64,000 nucleotides of DNA from the NCBI RefSeq assembly GCF_000196655.1, contig NC_014253.1, positions 744,001 through 808,000 of the forward strand. Direction: 5' to 3'. Position numbers and translations under genes: made by a program. This DNA comes from Methanohalobium evestigatum Z-7303 (GTDB lineage Archaea > Halobacteriota > Methanosarcinia > Methanosarcinales > Methanosarcinaceae). This document shows, piece by piece, positions 45,612-54,804 of the stretch (position 1 is the stretch's first letter; each line of letters opens with the position of its first letter). A model generated the notes under the pieces. That model had not been told where the DNA came from. It worked only from the letters and a program-made list of their open reading frames with translations, and ran no database searches.

Positions 45612-45645
45612 ATGGAGTTTTAACTCCATTTTTCTTTTTTTATTC
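45612..45645 (+). terminator. Terminator after second binding-protein gene
   Basis: ATGGAGTT (45612-45619) pairs with AACTCCAT (45622-45629), followed by TTTTTCTTTTTTTA. It closes the betaine transporter cluster. Confidence 0.7.
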
Positions 45646-45788
45646 AATATAGATTGACTAACAAGACCGTTACAATTTCTGCACAGGTTACATCTTTTTA
45701 TTGTCTATTTCTATGAATCTTTTATAACCAATAATATACTAATGAATGTCAAACTATATATAAATCTGATAAATACATTAAAACCAGT

Positions 45789-46841
45789 ATGAAAAATATA
45801 ATATCAGGAGATGCAGACTCCTTTTATAACTATATATCTGAAGGGTGCCGAATTTGTCAAATGGGAGCCAAGATGGTTCTTTTTGTCACTGGTGTATGTG
45901 GAAGAAATTGTTATTATTGCCCTCTTTCAGAAGAACGCAAAGAAGATACTGTCTATGCAAACGAAACAATAGTGTATTCCGACATGGACGTTATCAATGA
46001 AGTTTTACAGATGAATGCACTTGGTACAGGCATCACAGGTGGTGAACCTTTTTATAAACCCGAACGTACGATATACTACATATCTCTTTTAAAATCCGAG
46101 TTCGGAGAAAGTCACCATATTCATCTATACACCTCTATCGCTTTGGACAAGGATACATTGACGATACTCAAAAATGTCGGACTTGATGAAATCAGATTCC
46201 ATCCTCCACAGGAGATATGGGATACATTGGATAGTTCACAGTTTCCAGATTCTTTCAAGACTGCTATAAATATAGGGCTGGATGCAGGAATTGAAATACC
46301 TGCAATAGAAAATGCTGAATACATAGCGGAGTTCATCCAGAATACAGATGGATTCCTTAACCTTAACGAGCTTGAATTTACAGACACCAATTCAAATGAA
46401 TTGAAAAAACAATCATATAGCCTTCGTAATGATACATCAAACGCCGCATCCAACTCCAGAGAACTGGCTGAAAATCTGGCTGAAAATTATCAGAATGCCA
46501 GTATCCATTTTTGTTCATCCAGCTACAAAGATGCTGTGCAGTTTAAAAGACGGTTAATTCGTACTGCTGAAAAAACAGCACGTCCATTTGATGAAATAAC
46601 AGAAGATGGTACTGTTGTATATGGTTTAATTGAAACCACTAAATTGGAAAATACCATAAATATGTTGAAAGAATTTGAAGTCCCTGAAGATATGTATGAA
46701 ATAAATAACACAAATATCGAGATTGCATGGTGGATTCTTGAAGATACTGCAGATGAATTGAAAAATACAGGATGCAACACAACAATAATTGAGAGGTATC
46801 CATTAAAAAATGGATTTATTGTTGAAACCATACCAATTTAA
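45789..46841 (+). CDS. Radical SAM protein (archaeal PflA-like)
   Basis: The 350-residue protein carries the cluster-binding cysteines Cys37, Cys41 and Cys44 in GVCGRNCYYCPLSEER, which hold the [4Fe-4S] that splits SAM. A further pair CRIC lies at residues 20-23. The GTGITGGEPF motif for SAM binding and the HLYTS strand follow. It resembles an archaeal family of uncharacterised radical SAM enzymes related to pyruvate-formate-lyase activating enzyme. The substrate is unknown. There is no clear ribosome site. Confidence 0.85.
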   Translation: MKNIISGDADSFYNYISEGCRICQMGAKMVLFVTGVCGRNCYYCPLSEERKEDTVYANETIVYSDMDVINEVLQMNALGTGITGGEPFYKPERTIYYISLLKSEFGESHHIHLYTSIALDKDTLTILKNVGLDEIRFHPPQEIWDTLDSSQFPDSFKTAINIGLDAGIEIPAIENAEYIAEFIQNTDGFLNLNELEFTDTNSNELKKQSYSLRNDTSNAASNSRELAENLAENYQNASIHFCSSSYKDAVQFKRRLIRTAEKTARPFDEITEDGTVVYGLIETTKLENTINMLKEFEVPEDMYEINNTNIEIAWWILEDTADELKNTGCNTTIIERYPLKNGFIVETIPI

Positions 46842-46959
46842 ATACCAAAATTTATAAATAAAGATGATGTTAGACTGTTCGCATTCCTAATGGTTTCAAT
46901 AGTCTCAGGTTGAGTTACCATAGTTTTATAAGGTAAAAAAATCTATAATTGGTTCAGAG

Positions 46960-47271
46960 GTGTTTGTACTGGAAACGATAGAAGAGCGAGTAAGATCAAG
47001 ATTAACCAAGTATCTTAGTCGCGATAGTACCGGAATACGTAAAGCAGTACTTAAACTATTTTTAGAAGATGATGCATACACCACAAGTGACGTATATGAA
47101 TACCTCCGCAACCATAATTTTGATGTGAGTTATCGAGGAGTTTCCGCCATGGTTGGACTCATGAATACAAGACTTGGTATTCTAAGTATTGACGTTACCG
47201 GTGACCATAACGTATACATGCTCAAAGAAGACTACAGACAAATTGTCAGGTCGGTTATTGAAAATTATTGA
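46960..47271 (+). CDS. Methanogen-specific DUF2551-like protein with winged-helix pattern
   Basis: The 103-residue protein (VRSRLTKYLSRDSTGIRKAVLKLFLEDDAYTTSDVYEYLRNHNFDVSYRGVSAMVGLMNTRLGILSIDV...) resembles DUF2551, a family restricted to methanogens, with a probable winged-helix DNA-binding fold. The start is a GTG at 46960 whose GAGG site is very close; exact start is uncertain. It stands alone and its target is unknown. Confidence 0.7.
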   Translation: MFVLETIEERVRSRLTKYLSRDSTGIRKAVLKLFLEDDAYTTSDVYEYLRNHNFDVSYRGVSAMVGLMNTRLGILSIDVTGDHNVYMLKEDYRQIVRSVIENY

Positions 47272-47361
47272 ATTCACCATACACGTTCATCTTTACGTTT
47301 ACCTCGTTATATCCTGCTCAAATATAATTTGTAACCCAAAAAAGACGTCACACCTGATAAT

Positions 47362-48210
47362 ATGCTGGATTATATTTACAAAAGTTATGAAAAGCTTCTC
47401 ACACAGGAAATAAAAAACCTTCCTGTACCTGAACACATAGCTATTATAATGGATGGAAACAGAAGATTTGCCCAGCATATAGGAAAACACAGCTATTACG
47501 GGCATAGGAAAGGTTCAGATATTACAGAAAAGGTTATTGAATGGTCATGTGAAATCGGTGTAAAAGAATTAACAATCTATGCCTTTTCTACTGAAAATTT
47601 CAACAGACCAAAGCATGAAACTGAAAAACTGTTTGAATTGATAAGTCTCAAATTCAACGAAATCACAGATGATGAACGAACTCATGAGCGCAGAATGAAA
47701 ATAAGAGCAATAGGCGATATTGAACGGTTACCCATACACCTTCAAGAATCTATAGAAAAAGCTGAAACCGCTACATGCAATTACGAGAATTTTAAATTAA
47801 ATGTTGCTCTTACCTATGGAGGGAGACAGGATATTGTTCAGGCTGTCCAGGAAATGGCAAGAAAAATATCAAACGGCTACCTTGAGTTGGATGACATAAA
47901 CGAATCAACCATTTCTGAATATCTGTATCCAGCCTGCGGCCCCTCAGTTTCAAATGTTGATTTGATAATAAGAACCGGCGGTAATGAAAGAATATCCAAT
48001 TTCTTACCTTGGCAAACTAACGGGAATGAATGCGCCACATACTTCTGTGCTCCATTCTGGCCCTCATTTAGAAAAATTGATTTTTTACGTTCCATTAGAC
48101 TTTACCAGTCAAGGCTTACGAAAAAAAATCAGCACAGGTTTATACATAAAACCATGCATTTTTTAAGGTTTTTAATTACCAATACAAAATCTAAAATCCA
48201 ATACCCTTAA
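47362..48210 (+). CDS. uppS: Cis-prenyltransferase (tritrans,polycis-polyprenyl diphosphate synthase)
   Basis: The 282-residue enzyme makes long-chain cis polyprenyl diphosphate, the lipid carrier (as dolichol-type phosphate) for glycan assembly and N-glycosylation. The catalytic Asp31 is in AIIMDGNRRFA. The stretches ELTIYAFSTENFNRP and LIIRTGGNERISNFLPWQ, and the end of the family CAPFWPSF, are all present. Start ATG 47362 lies close to a TATA-like region without a strong ribosome site. Confidence 0.94.
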   Translation: MLDYIYKSYEKLLTQEIKNLPVPEHIAIIMDGNRRFAQHIGKHSYYGHRKGSDITEKVIEWSCEIGVKELTIYAFSTENFNRPKHETEKLFELISLKFNEITDDERTHERRMKIRAIGDIERLPIHLQESIEKAETATCNYENFKLNVALTYGGRQDIVQAVQEMARKISNGYLELDDINESTISEYLYPACGPSVSNVDLIIRTGGNERISNFLPWQTNGNECATYFCAPFWPSFRKIDFLRSIRLYQSRLTKKNQHRFIHKTMHFLRFLITNTKSKIQYP

Positions 48211-48245
48211 TATCACTGATACCATTAAATAATCCAGAATAAAAC

Positions 48246-49145
48246 ATGGATTTGATTGAAAAATATAGGGGCTCTTTACTGGGACTTGCGGTTGGAGATG
48301 CACTCGGAGCACCATTGGAATCTAAACCTCCTCACAGTTTTGAACCCATCAACGATATGGTAGAACCTGGTGAATGGACTGATGATACATCACAGGCTTT
48401 GTGCCTTGCAGAAAGTCTTATAATGAGGAAAAGGTTTGACCCTACAGACCAACTTGAACGCTATCTTAAATGGTTTAAAACAGGATACTTAAGTAGTAGA
48501 AATCAGAGTTTTAACATCGGTCCTACTACAACAAAAAGCCTACAAGAATTTGAAATCTCGCTTGAGCCTATAAGAGAAAGAAATGAAAATTCTGTCACCA
48601 ACGGTTCATTGATGAGAATTGCTCCCGTACCTCTTGCATTTGCTGACAAGCCAGAAACCGCGATTGATTGGTCAGGTGAAAGCTCCAAAACCACCCATAA
48701 TTCAACAATTGCAGTAGATGCTTGTAGATATATGGGTGCATTGATTGTGGGCGCTGTAAATAATTTTCCAAAAGAGGATTTACTTTCTAATTTATTTACA
48801 CCAATTAGAGGTTACTGGGACAAAAAACCGCTCTGTGATCCCATTAAAGAAATTGCAAAAGAGTCGTTCAAAAATAAAGAGCCCCCTGAAATCAAATCTG
48901 AATTATACACTCCAAAAACTCTGGAAGCCGCACTCTGGGCATTTTATAAGAGTTCATCATTCAAAGAAGGATGCCTTAAAGCTGTAAACCTTGGAGATGA
49001 TGCTGATACAGTTGGAGCGGTATATGGACAGATTGCAGGTGCATATTATGGTAAAAAGGATATACCAGCATCATGGCTCGATAAACTTGTCCAAAAAGAG
49101 TTAATAGAATCCTATGCAGATAAACTCATGCATATTGATTGTTAA
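48246..49145 (+). CDS. ADP-ribosylglycohydrolase family protein
   Basis: The 299-residue protein belongs to the DraG/ARH family that removes ADP-ribose from proteins or other molecules using two metal ions. YRGSLLGLAVGDALGAPLE at the start, EWTDDTSQALC and LGDDADTVGAVYGQIAGAYYG near the end contain the metal-binding aspartates and threonine. No DraT-like transferase lies nearby. It could act on nitrogenase reductase or other targets. Confidence 0.88.
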   Translation: MDLIEKYRGSLLGLAVGDALGAPLESKPPHSFEPINDMVEPGEWTDDTSQALCLAESLIMRKRFDPTDQLERYLKWFKTGYLSSRNQSFNIGPTTTKSLQEFEISLEPIRERNENSVTNGSLMRIAPVPLAFADKPETAIDWSGESSKTTHNSTIAVDACRYMGALIVGAVNNFPKEDLLSNLFTPIRGYWDKKPLCDPIKEIAKESFKNKEPPEIKSELYTPKTLEAALWAFYKSSSFKEGCLKAVNLGDDADTVGAVYGQIAGAYYGKKDIPASWLDKLVQKELIESYADKLMHIDC

Positions 49146-49158
49146 AATTAAGAGTTGG

Positions 49159-49243
49159 TGCGGGGGACGAGATTCGAACTCGCGTATCCCTACGGAACTA
49201 GGCCCTCAACCTAGCGCCTTTGGCCGGGCTCGGCAACCCCCGC
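49159..49243 (-). tRNA. tRNA-Leu (anticodon GAG)
   Basis: The minus strand folds as an 85-base class II tRNA: acceptor GCGGGGG/CCCCCGC with discriminator A, anticodon stem CTAGG/CCTAG around loop TTGAGGG (anticodon GAG), a long variable arm (TTCCGTAGGGATACG region) and T arm GAGTTCGAATCTC. CCA is not encoded. Confidence 0.95.
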
Positions 49244-49296
49244 ACATGGGATGTATGGTATAGGAGAATGACATTCTCCTATTTATATTTAAATGT

Positions 49297-50094
49297 TTAT
49301 AAATTATTCAATATCTCTTGCATTTCAGTAGCTTTTGCCTTGATTGTATTCCCTGCATTTATAATTAACTGCTGTGAAGAGTATGAACCATCTGATTCAA
49401 CTGTGAATAAAAAGGATGATTCATCCTCTTTTACTGAAATCGCATCTATTTCACAGGCTTCTTCACACAATTTACACAGAATACAATCCATCAGGTTTTC
49501 ATCAGCTACTTTTGCACCTTCTTCATCGAGATAAATTATTCCTTTAGGACATTCACTTACACATAATCCGCATTTGTCACAATTATTGACCCGGATTAAT
49601 GGCAGGTTCTTATAGCCACATGCTACACCTGCTTGCCATTTTGCATTGTCCTTACCCAGTCCTTTATGAGCAAGTGCTTCAAGTACTACTCTCTGGTCTT
49701 CCTTTAGCTCTATAATGGGTATGTTAGTATCCGCTGGCTGTATACCCGGGTCTGATGAAATGAGGTCCCCAGAATAAACCATTTTTGGACCTTCTGCACT
49801 CAACGTTATGGATACTTCACAGGAGGGACAGCCCTCTTCACAGGTACATTCATCCTGGGTTGTATAATCATCTATATTTTCAGTTGCAAGCGGTATTAAC
49901 GCCAAGCGAAGACCAAGTTGTTCATCATAAAGAACTGATGTGTTGTTATAGATGTTTAAGTCATCTATTGCAAAAGTAGGTACATCCGCCAACATCGCTC
50001 GACGGATACTGTTTGCAAAGGCAGGTGTTGTATTGGAAAGTACAAACCTTGCTGACCTCTCGGATAATTCAAGCATGTCCACTTTCATAGTCAT
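49297..50094 (-). CDS. rpoD: DNA-directed RNA polymerase subunit D with iron-sulfur motifs
   Basis: The 265-residue alpha-like subunit forms the assembly platform of the polymerase with RpoL. In addition to the dimerisation core (SNTTPAFANSIRRAMLADVPTFAID), it has a ferredoxin-like insert with two cysteine sets, CDKCGLCVSECP near residue 172 and CILCKLCEEACEID near 205. These are typical of methanogen RpoD binding one or two [4Fe-4S] clusters. It is the last gene of the S13-S4-S11-rpoD set, as in most euryarchaea. Confidence 0.95.
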   Translation of the reverse strand: MTMKVDMLELSERSARFVLSNTTPAFANSIRRAMLADVPTFAIDDLNIYNNTSVLYDEQLGLRLALIPLATENIDDYTTQDECTCEEGCPSCEVSITLSAEGPKMVYSGDLISSDPGIQPADTNIPIIELKEDQRVVLEALAHKGLGKDNAKWQAGVACGYKNLPLIRVNNCDKCGLCVSECPKGIIYLDEEGAKVADENLMDCILCKLCEEACEIDAISVKEDESSFLFTVESDGSYSSQQLIINAGNTIKAKATEMQEILNNL

Positions 50095-50128
50095 AAGTTG
50101 ATATCCCTTTTTTCAATTAAGTATTACT

Positions 50129-50509
50129 TTATACCCTTCTACCGCCTTCCGGACGTGTTCCATCATGCGGCACTGGTGTGACATCCTCAATCCTACCAAT
50201 TCTTATACCTGCTCTTGCAAACGCTCTGATTGCAGCCTGTGCTCCTGGTCCAGGGCTTCGGTGTTTATTACCACCCGGTGCTCTTACTTTTATATGAACA
50301 CCCTGTACACCTTTGTCTTTTAACATATCTGCTACCTGACGTGCCATCTGCATGGCGGTGTAGGGTGAACTTTCATCTCTTGCTGCTTTTGTAACCATCC
50401 CACCAGAAGACTTGGCAAGTGTTTCTGCACCAGTAAGGTCAGTTACAGTTATAATGGTATTATTGAAAGATGATTTTATGTGTGCAACACCCCATATCTC
50501 TTGTGCCAT
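50129..50509 (-). CDS. rps11: 30S ribosomal protein S11 (uS11)
   Basis: The 126-residue protein shapes the platform of the small subunit near the mRNA exit. [25 protein letters not shown] and the C-terminal [25 protein letters not shown] are universal for uS11. It sits 34 bases ahead of rpoD in transcription and 12 bases after rps4. GGAGGATAAG precedes the start. Confidence 0.97.
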   Translation of the reverse strand: MAQEIWGVAHIKSSFNNTIITVTDLTGAETLAKSSGGMVTKAARDESSPYTAMQMARQVADMLKDKGVQGVHIKVRAPGGNKHRSPGPGAQAAIRAFARAGIRIGRIEDVTPVPHDGTRPEGGRRV

Positions 50510-50521
50510 ATCTTATCCTCC

Positions 50522-51076
50522 TTATTCTTCTGCAATAGATGATGCAATTTGGTCAGGCCTTTCAGGATGAGATTCTGTTGATATTGGAGACCCACCATAA
50601 TAATCTATTGTCATTTCCTCATCTTTTGTAATCATTTTACTGGGTACTGTTACTTTTCTTCCATTTACCGCAATATGGCCATGAGTTATAAATTGTCGTG
50701 CCTGTAGAAGTGTTCTCGCAAGCCCAAGTTTGTGAACCTGTGTCTGTAGTCTTCTTTCCAAAATTGCATCTGTTGAAAGGGCAAGAATATCATCAATGTC
50801 AGCATCTTCTTTAAGTATTCCATATCTTTTAAGTTTCCCAAGAATCTGGTCTGCTTCTTTTCTTAAATGACCTGTTAGTTCAGATTCTGCTGATTCTGCA
50901 AGAAGTTCCTGAGCTTCTTCTCTGTATTTTCTCAGAGTGCTTTGTGCTTTCCAGACTTCTTTCTTATTCCTAAGCCCGTATTTTTTGATTAATTCAACTT
51001 CACTCACCATTCTGGCTGACTGCCATGGATGCTTGGGAGTGTCGAAACTTTTCCGCTTTTTACCAGGATATGCCAT
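50522..51076 (-). CDS. rps4: 30S ribosomal protein S4 (uS4)
   Basis: The 184-residue protein nucleates small-subunit assembly. It has [15 protein letters not shown] at the start and an S4 RNA-binding domain from about residue 103 ([35 protein letters not shown]). Shorter than bacterial S4, as usual in archaea. An acidic tail, ...[15 protein letters not shown], ends it. It lies between rps13 and rps11. Confidence 0.97.
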   Translation of the reverse strand: MAYPGKKRKSFDTPKHPWQSARMVSEVELIKKYGLRNKKEVWKAQSTLRKYREEAQELLAESAESELTGHLRKEADQILGKLKRYGILKEDADIDDILALSTDAILERRLQTQVHKLGLARTLLQARQFITHGHIAVNGRKVTVPSKMITKDEEMTIDYYGGSPISTESHPERPDQIASSIAEE

Positions 51077-51109
51077 AAATAATCACCTTCAGTCATATTG
51101 ATTTAAAAA

Positions 51110-51559
51110 TCAGCTCTTCTTTTTGCTAACACCGATTGTTGAACCGCCTCTTCCTGTTGATTTGGTTCTCTGACCTCTTACCTTCAATCCTCTTTCGTGC
51201 CTTACACCTCGATATGCACGGGTCTTTTTGAGTGTGTTAACATCTTCTCTGAGTGACATGAAGATGTCCTGGCCTAATAGATGTTTATTTTCTCCAGAAT
51301 ATGGATCATTCTGCCTGTTAAGCATCCATGACGGTAGGTGGGATTCAAAATTGTTGATTGTAGAATTAAGTGTATCAATTTCTTCATCAGAAAGATAACC
51401 TATTTTTGTATCAGGGTCAATACCTGATCCTTCAACAACAATGTTTGCTGTTCGCCTACCTATACCCTTTATTCCGGTCAATGCCAATCTAACTGGCTGA
51501 TCACCAGGTAAATCAGTATTCATTACACGGACAAGATGTTTCATTTCTTCATTTGCCAT
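51110..51559 (-). CDS. rps13: 30S ribosomal protein S13 (uS13)
   Basis: The 149-residue protein contacts the large subunit and the P-site t[34 protein letters not shown] and the C-terminal [24 protein letters not shown] identify it. AAGGAGGAT precedes the ATG. It is the first gene of its unit, behind a leader and a TATA-like box. Confidence 0.97.
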   Translation of the reverse strand: MANEEMKHLVRVMNTDLPGDQPVRLALTGIKGIGRRTANIVVEGSGIDPDTKIGYLSDEEIDTLNSTINNFESHLPSWMLNRQNDPYSGENKHLLGQDIFMSLREDVNTLKKTRAYRGVRHERGLKVRGQRTKSTGRGGSTIGVSKKKS

Positions 51560-51710
51560 TTAATATCCTCCTTAAGGATGCAAAATCAATAATACATCCC
51601 GTAGCCCCGAAACTTTTAAAAAAGTTTCGACACAGCCAATAAGGCTTTTCTATCAAGTATAGTTTGAAACTGCACTATAGCAGCGTAAGATAGAATTATT
51701 AGTATATAAA
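51560..51710 (-). promoter_or_regulatory. Promoter and structured leader of the rps13 unit
   Basis: A TATA-like box TTTATATA lies at 51703-51710 (minus strand), which puts transcription start near 51678 and gives a leader of roughly 118 bases. The leader contains a perfect hairpin (CGAAACTT/AAGTTTCG, 51608-51629 region) and another short one (TATAGT...ACTATA). Ribosomal operons are often self-regulated through such leaders; here this is inference. Confidence 0.45.
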
Positions 51711-51734
51711 ATTAATTCCCGTTGGAAATTAAAG

Positions 51735-51818
51735 CGCCGAGGGGGAGATTCGAACTCCCGAGGGGCTAACGCCCCACGAGCTTTCCAGGCTCGCGCCTTT
51801 CCACTAGACTACCTCGGC
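51735..51818 (-). tRNA. tRNA-Ser (anticodon GGA)
   Basis: The minus strand folds as an 84-base class II tRNA: acceptor GCCGAGG/CCTCGGC with discriminator G, anticodon stem CGAGC/GCTCG around loop CTGGAAA (anticodon GGA), variable arm TGGGGCGTTAGCCCCT and T arm GGAGTTCGAATCTCC. A TATA-like CATTATATATGG lies about 30 bases upstream (near 51849-51860). Confidence 0.95.
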
Positions 51819-51868
51819 ATTTTCGGGTTAAATGTGATTTGTATTACCATATATAATGTTTTTGTTTT

Positions 51869-52891
51869 TTAACTTGTTCCAGAATTCCAAGCCTTGGGAT
51901 AAGTACCTGCATTCATTATTACATTTTCGGTAATAGCTGCTAACCCATTTTCAGTTTCCAGAATTTCATCAGCATCCATACTGGCTTTACAAAGAGCCAC
52001 AATTTCACCTTTTTGTGTAAACAGGCATACAGTGTTCCCATTAAATATATTCGCATTCAGACTCACAATACCCGGTATTGCGAGTGAAGCTCCTCTACAA
52101 ATTGCATCCACTGCACTATCTCTTATAACGATACTTGGAAGATGAGTAAGAGCTAATTCCACAGGCTGTACAAATTTTCTTAATTCTGACTCGGTACCAT
52201 ATTCTTTCCAGAAGACATAGGCATCTTTTAAATCGTGCAAAGTGGTCATATTATCTTCACAGAAAGGACCTGTCTTTGTTCTTTTAAGTTCCTGCATATG
52301 AGCACCGCAACCAATTGCTTCACCTATATCTGTACATAATTTACGAAGATAAGTTCCTGCTTCACATCCAACTTTTAATAACACAGAAGAACCTTTTATT
52401 TCCAGTATATTCAGATAATCTATAGTTCGTATCCGTAATTTACGTTTGACTGCAGACTTTATTGGAGGCTTTTGAAATATTGGACCTTCAAATTCCTTAC
52501 ATACCCGAATGATTTCATCTGCTGTTACAGTATCATGTAATTGCATCAAACATACATATTCCTTATTTGAAAGCCTGAGAGAACCTATTGCTTTTGTTGC
52601 TTTCTGCAACATTATAGGCAATACTCCAGTTACTTTAGGGTCAAGTGAACCGGAATGACCGGCCTTGTTTATATTTAAAATATCCTTGACCCAAGAAGTA
52701 ATTTCATGGCTTGTTGGACCCTTGGGTTTGTCAAGGTTTACAACCCCCATGTTGATGTGATCATATATAGGACGGTTTTCAGGCGGACAACCATAGTTTG
52801 GATTTGTAAATGGTTTGAATTTGGATTTTTGAACATGCCCGCGTTCAATTTCATACCTAATTTCAGGTTTTGTATCTATATGCAAATCCAT
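51869..52891 (-). CDS. truB: tRNA/rRNA pseudouridine synthase Cbf5/TruB (archaeal dyskerin)
   Basis: The protein turns uridine to pseudouridine at tRNA position 55 and, as the catalytic subunit of H/ACA RNPs, in rRNA. The catalytic aspartate lies in GHSGSLDPKVTGVLPI. VVNLDKPKGPTSHEITSWV and KVGCEAGTYLRKLCTDIGEAIGCGAHM are conserved, and a PUA domain follows (about residue 250 to the end). I prefer ATG 52891 (340 aa); the longer frame from 52960 overlaps cmk and adds 23 unlike residues. The N-terminus is some 30 residues longer than in Methanocaldococcus. Confidence 0.93.
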   Translation of the reverse strand: MDLHIDTKPEIRYEIERGHVQKSKFKPFTNPNYGCPPENRPIYDHINMGVVNLDKPKGPTSHEITSWVKDILNINKAGHSGSLDPKVTGVLPIMLQKATKAIGSLRLSNKEYVCLMQLHDTVTADEIIRVCKEFEGPIFQKPPIKSAVKRKLRIRTIDYLNILEIKGSSVLLKVGCEAGTYLRKLCTDIGEAIGCGAHMQELKRTKTGPFCEDNMTTLHDLKDAYVFWKEYGTESELRKFVQPVELALTHLPSIVIRDSAVDAICRGASLAIPGIVSLNANIFNGNTVCLFTQKGEIVALCKASMDADEILETENGLAAITENVIMNAGTYPKAWNSGTS

Positions 52892-52934
52892 GTTAAATCT
52901 GACAACTGTTTGGAGTGATTTAATAAGAAACTTT

Positions 52935-53471
52935 TTAGGAAAAACCGCCGAGAGTATCAATCGAGAGCCTGAGTATATCCTTTATCTGGATTTGATTCCA
53001 TCTACTGGTGTCAATCACTAAATCGTAAATGGACATGTCTGTAAGGTCAATACCATGTATATCCCAGTATCTGGCATTTTCTGATGTTTCACGCTTTTTG
53101 GTTGATTCAAAAACTTCGTCAAAACTTCCGCCTTCACGTTCTATCAACCTTTCAACACGTACATCAAGTGGAGCTTTTAACCAGATTTTAAGTACATTAT
53201 CAGTTTCAGCCATATATCCTGCAAGTCTGCCTTCAAGTATGCAATTGTTTTTCTCACTGGCTATCTCTTGTTGGCGTCGGTCTATTTCGAGATCAATTGA
53301 GGGCTCGGATTCTGCAAAATTACCGAACTCCTCAAGCGTCATCCCATATTCATCTGCCAGTTTTCGAAATACTTCACCTGCAGAAATTAAATCAACATTA
53401 TAATGTTTTGACAGTAGATTTGACACAGTAGTTGTTCCGCTACCAGGCAAACCACTGATTGTCAGCAACAT
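52935..53471 (-). CDS. cmk: Cytidylate kinase (archaeal type)
   Basis: The 178-residue kinase phosphorylates CMP and dCMP. P-loop GLPGSGTTTVSN is at residues 7-18, DLISAGEVFRKLA and CILEGRLAGYM contain the nucleotide-binding residues. It shares the ribosomal superoperon between the EMC3-like gene and truB, a common archaeal order. Its start is one base after the preceding stop. Confidence 0.94.
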   Translation of the reverse strand: MLLTISGLPGSGTTTVSNLLSKHYNVDLISAGEVFRKLADEYGMTLEEFGNFAESEPSIDLEIDRRQQEIASEKNNCILEGRLAGYMAETDNVLKIWLKAPLDVRVERLIEREGGSFDEVFESTKKRETSENARYWDIHGIDLTDMSIYDLVIDTSRWNQIQIKDILRLSIDTLGGFS

Positions 53472-54098
53472 TTAAGCTCCACCAATGTTTAAAGCTTTTC
53501 TTATTAACTGACTGATTGCAAGGGATGTAATGAAATACCACAATATCCAGAACTGAATCGGACCTATTATAGTACTTACAAGTTCCATTTCACCTATAAA
53601 AGGGAATACCATTGAAGCACCTGTATGGCCACTAATATAGTAATAAGCCCACATAAACAGCGGAAGAGAAATGATACTAATGTAAGCCATTGGTTTGAAC
53701 TGTTGCTTTGACATCTCCATCTGGTCGCCCATCATTTCAGAACGCTGTTCTTCGAGCTGTTTAATCTTATAGTTGTTCTGGGACAACTGTGCTTCTCTAA
53801 ACTCCTTTTGGAAAGCTTTCATACGCTCCTGAGTTTTCCTCATCAGTTCCCAGTCAATAGTATATTTCTGTATAAGTGAAGCGTAGAGTGCGGTTATTGC
53901 AGCCATCACAAACAGCACTATATGGAAATTTTCCTGCCCCACAAGCATTACTAAGGGGTTCATCAAAATACCCACTATTTCACCCAATGTCTGTCTAAAG
54001 TCACTGCCTATAGCAATGACTCCTACCATAAGTGAAATACCTATAGCCAGCAGGAAATAATCAAGGTTCTTTTTTAAATTAGACGACTCCTGTGCCAA
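53472..54098 (-). CDS. EMC3/TMCO1-family membrane protein (DUF106)
   Basis: The 208-residue protein is the archaeal relative of EMC3, TMCO1 and YidC-type insertases. It has three hydrophobic segments (FLLAIGISLMVGVIAIG near the start, IVLFVMAAITALYASL, and a C-terminal pair) separated by a charged coiled coil (MRKTQERMKAFQKEFREAQ...). It probably helps insert membrane proteins and lies next to secY-adk, which supports this. The start is uncertain: AGGTGAGG is six bases ahead of TTG 54098, whereas the GTG at 54110 lies within that site. Confidence 0.86.
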   Translation of the reverse strand: MAQESSNLKKNLDYFLLAIGISLMVGVIAIGSDFRQTLGEIVGILMNPLVMLVGQENFHIVLFVMAAITALYASLIQKYTIDWELMRKTQERMKAFQKEFREAQLSQNNYKIKQLEEQRSEMMGDQMEMSKQQFKPMAYISIISLPLFMWAYYYISGHTGASMVFPFIGEMELVSTIIGPIQFWILWYFITSLAISQLIRKALNIGGA

Positions 54099-54133
54099 AG
54101 CAATCCTCACCTAAAATTTTGTTTATAGAATAT

Positions 54134-54781
54134 TTACAGGTTGTCAAGTACACCACGTATTTCTTCAAAAACATCTTCAACATTACCAGTACCATCAATA
54201 TTTACCAATATATCTTTCCTTTTATAGTAGTCGATTAAAGGTGCTGTCTGATTATTATAGGTATCAAGTCTTTGTTTTATGACCTCTTCTTTGTCATCAT
54301 CACGCTGGTAAAGCTTACCACCACATACATCACAGATTCCATCTTTTTCAGGTGGACTGAACTTAAGGTGATAATTAGCACCACAATTACTGCAAATCCG
54401 GCGTCCACTAAGCCGGGTTATCAGCTCTTCTTCTGGCACCTCTATATTTAAAACAACTTCCAGGGGTTTTTCCAGTTTATTGAGTATGTCTTCAAGTGCA
54501 TCTGCCTGATTAACAGTTCGTGGATAACCATCAAGAATATATCCGTTTTCACAATCAGGTTCTACCAGACGATTCTTGATAATACCTATCAAAACTTCAT
54601 CAGGAACCAGTTCACCTTTATCCATGTATTCCTTTGCTTTACTACCAAGCTCTGTTTCATTTTTAACGTTTTCCCTTAATATATCACCGGTTGATATATG
54701 GGGTATAGTATAAAATTCAGAAAGTTCTTTAGCCTGGGTGCCTTTACCGGCACCAGGCGGTCCAAAGAGTACTATATTCAT
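54134..54781 (-). CDS. adk: Adenylate kinase
   Basis: The 215-residue kinase interconverts ATP, AMP and ADP. P-loop GPPGAGKGTQAKEL is at residues 7-20, DGYPRTVNQADAL is the AMP-site region, and the LID carries a four-cysteine zinc site (CSNCGANYH...CDVCGGKLY). This long LID with zinc is unlike the short archaeal AdkA and resembles the bacterial type. It follows secY by 23 bases. Confidence 0.95.
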   Translation of the reverse strand: MNIVLFGPPGAGKGTQAKELSEFYTIPHISTGDILRENVKNETELGSKAKEYMDKGELVPDEVLIGIIKNRLVEPDCENGYILDGYPRTVNQADALEDILNKLEKPLEVVLNIEVPEEELITRLSGRRICSNCGANYHLKFSPPEKDGICDVCGGKLYQRDDDKEEVIKQRLDTYNNQTAPLIDYYKRKDILVNIDGTGNVEDVFEEIRGVLDNL

Positions 54782-54804
54782 AAACCAATCACCCCTTTAT
54801 TTTA

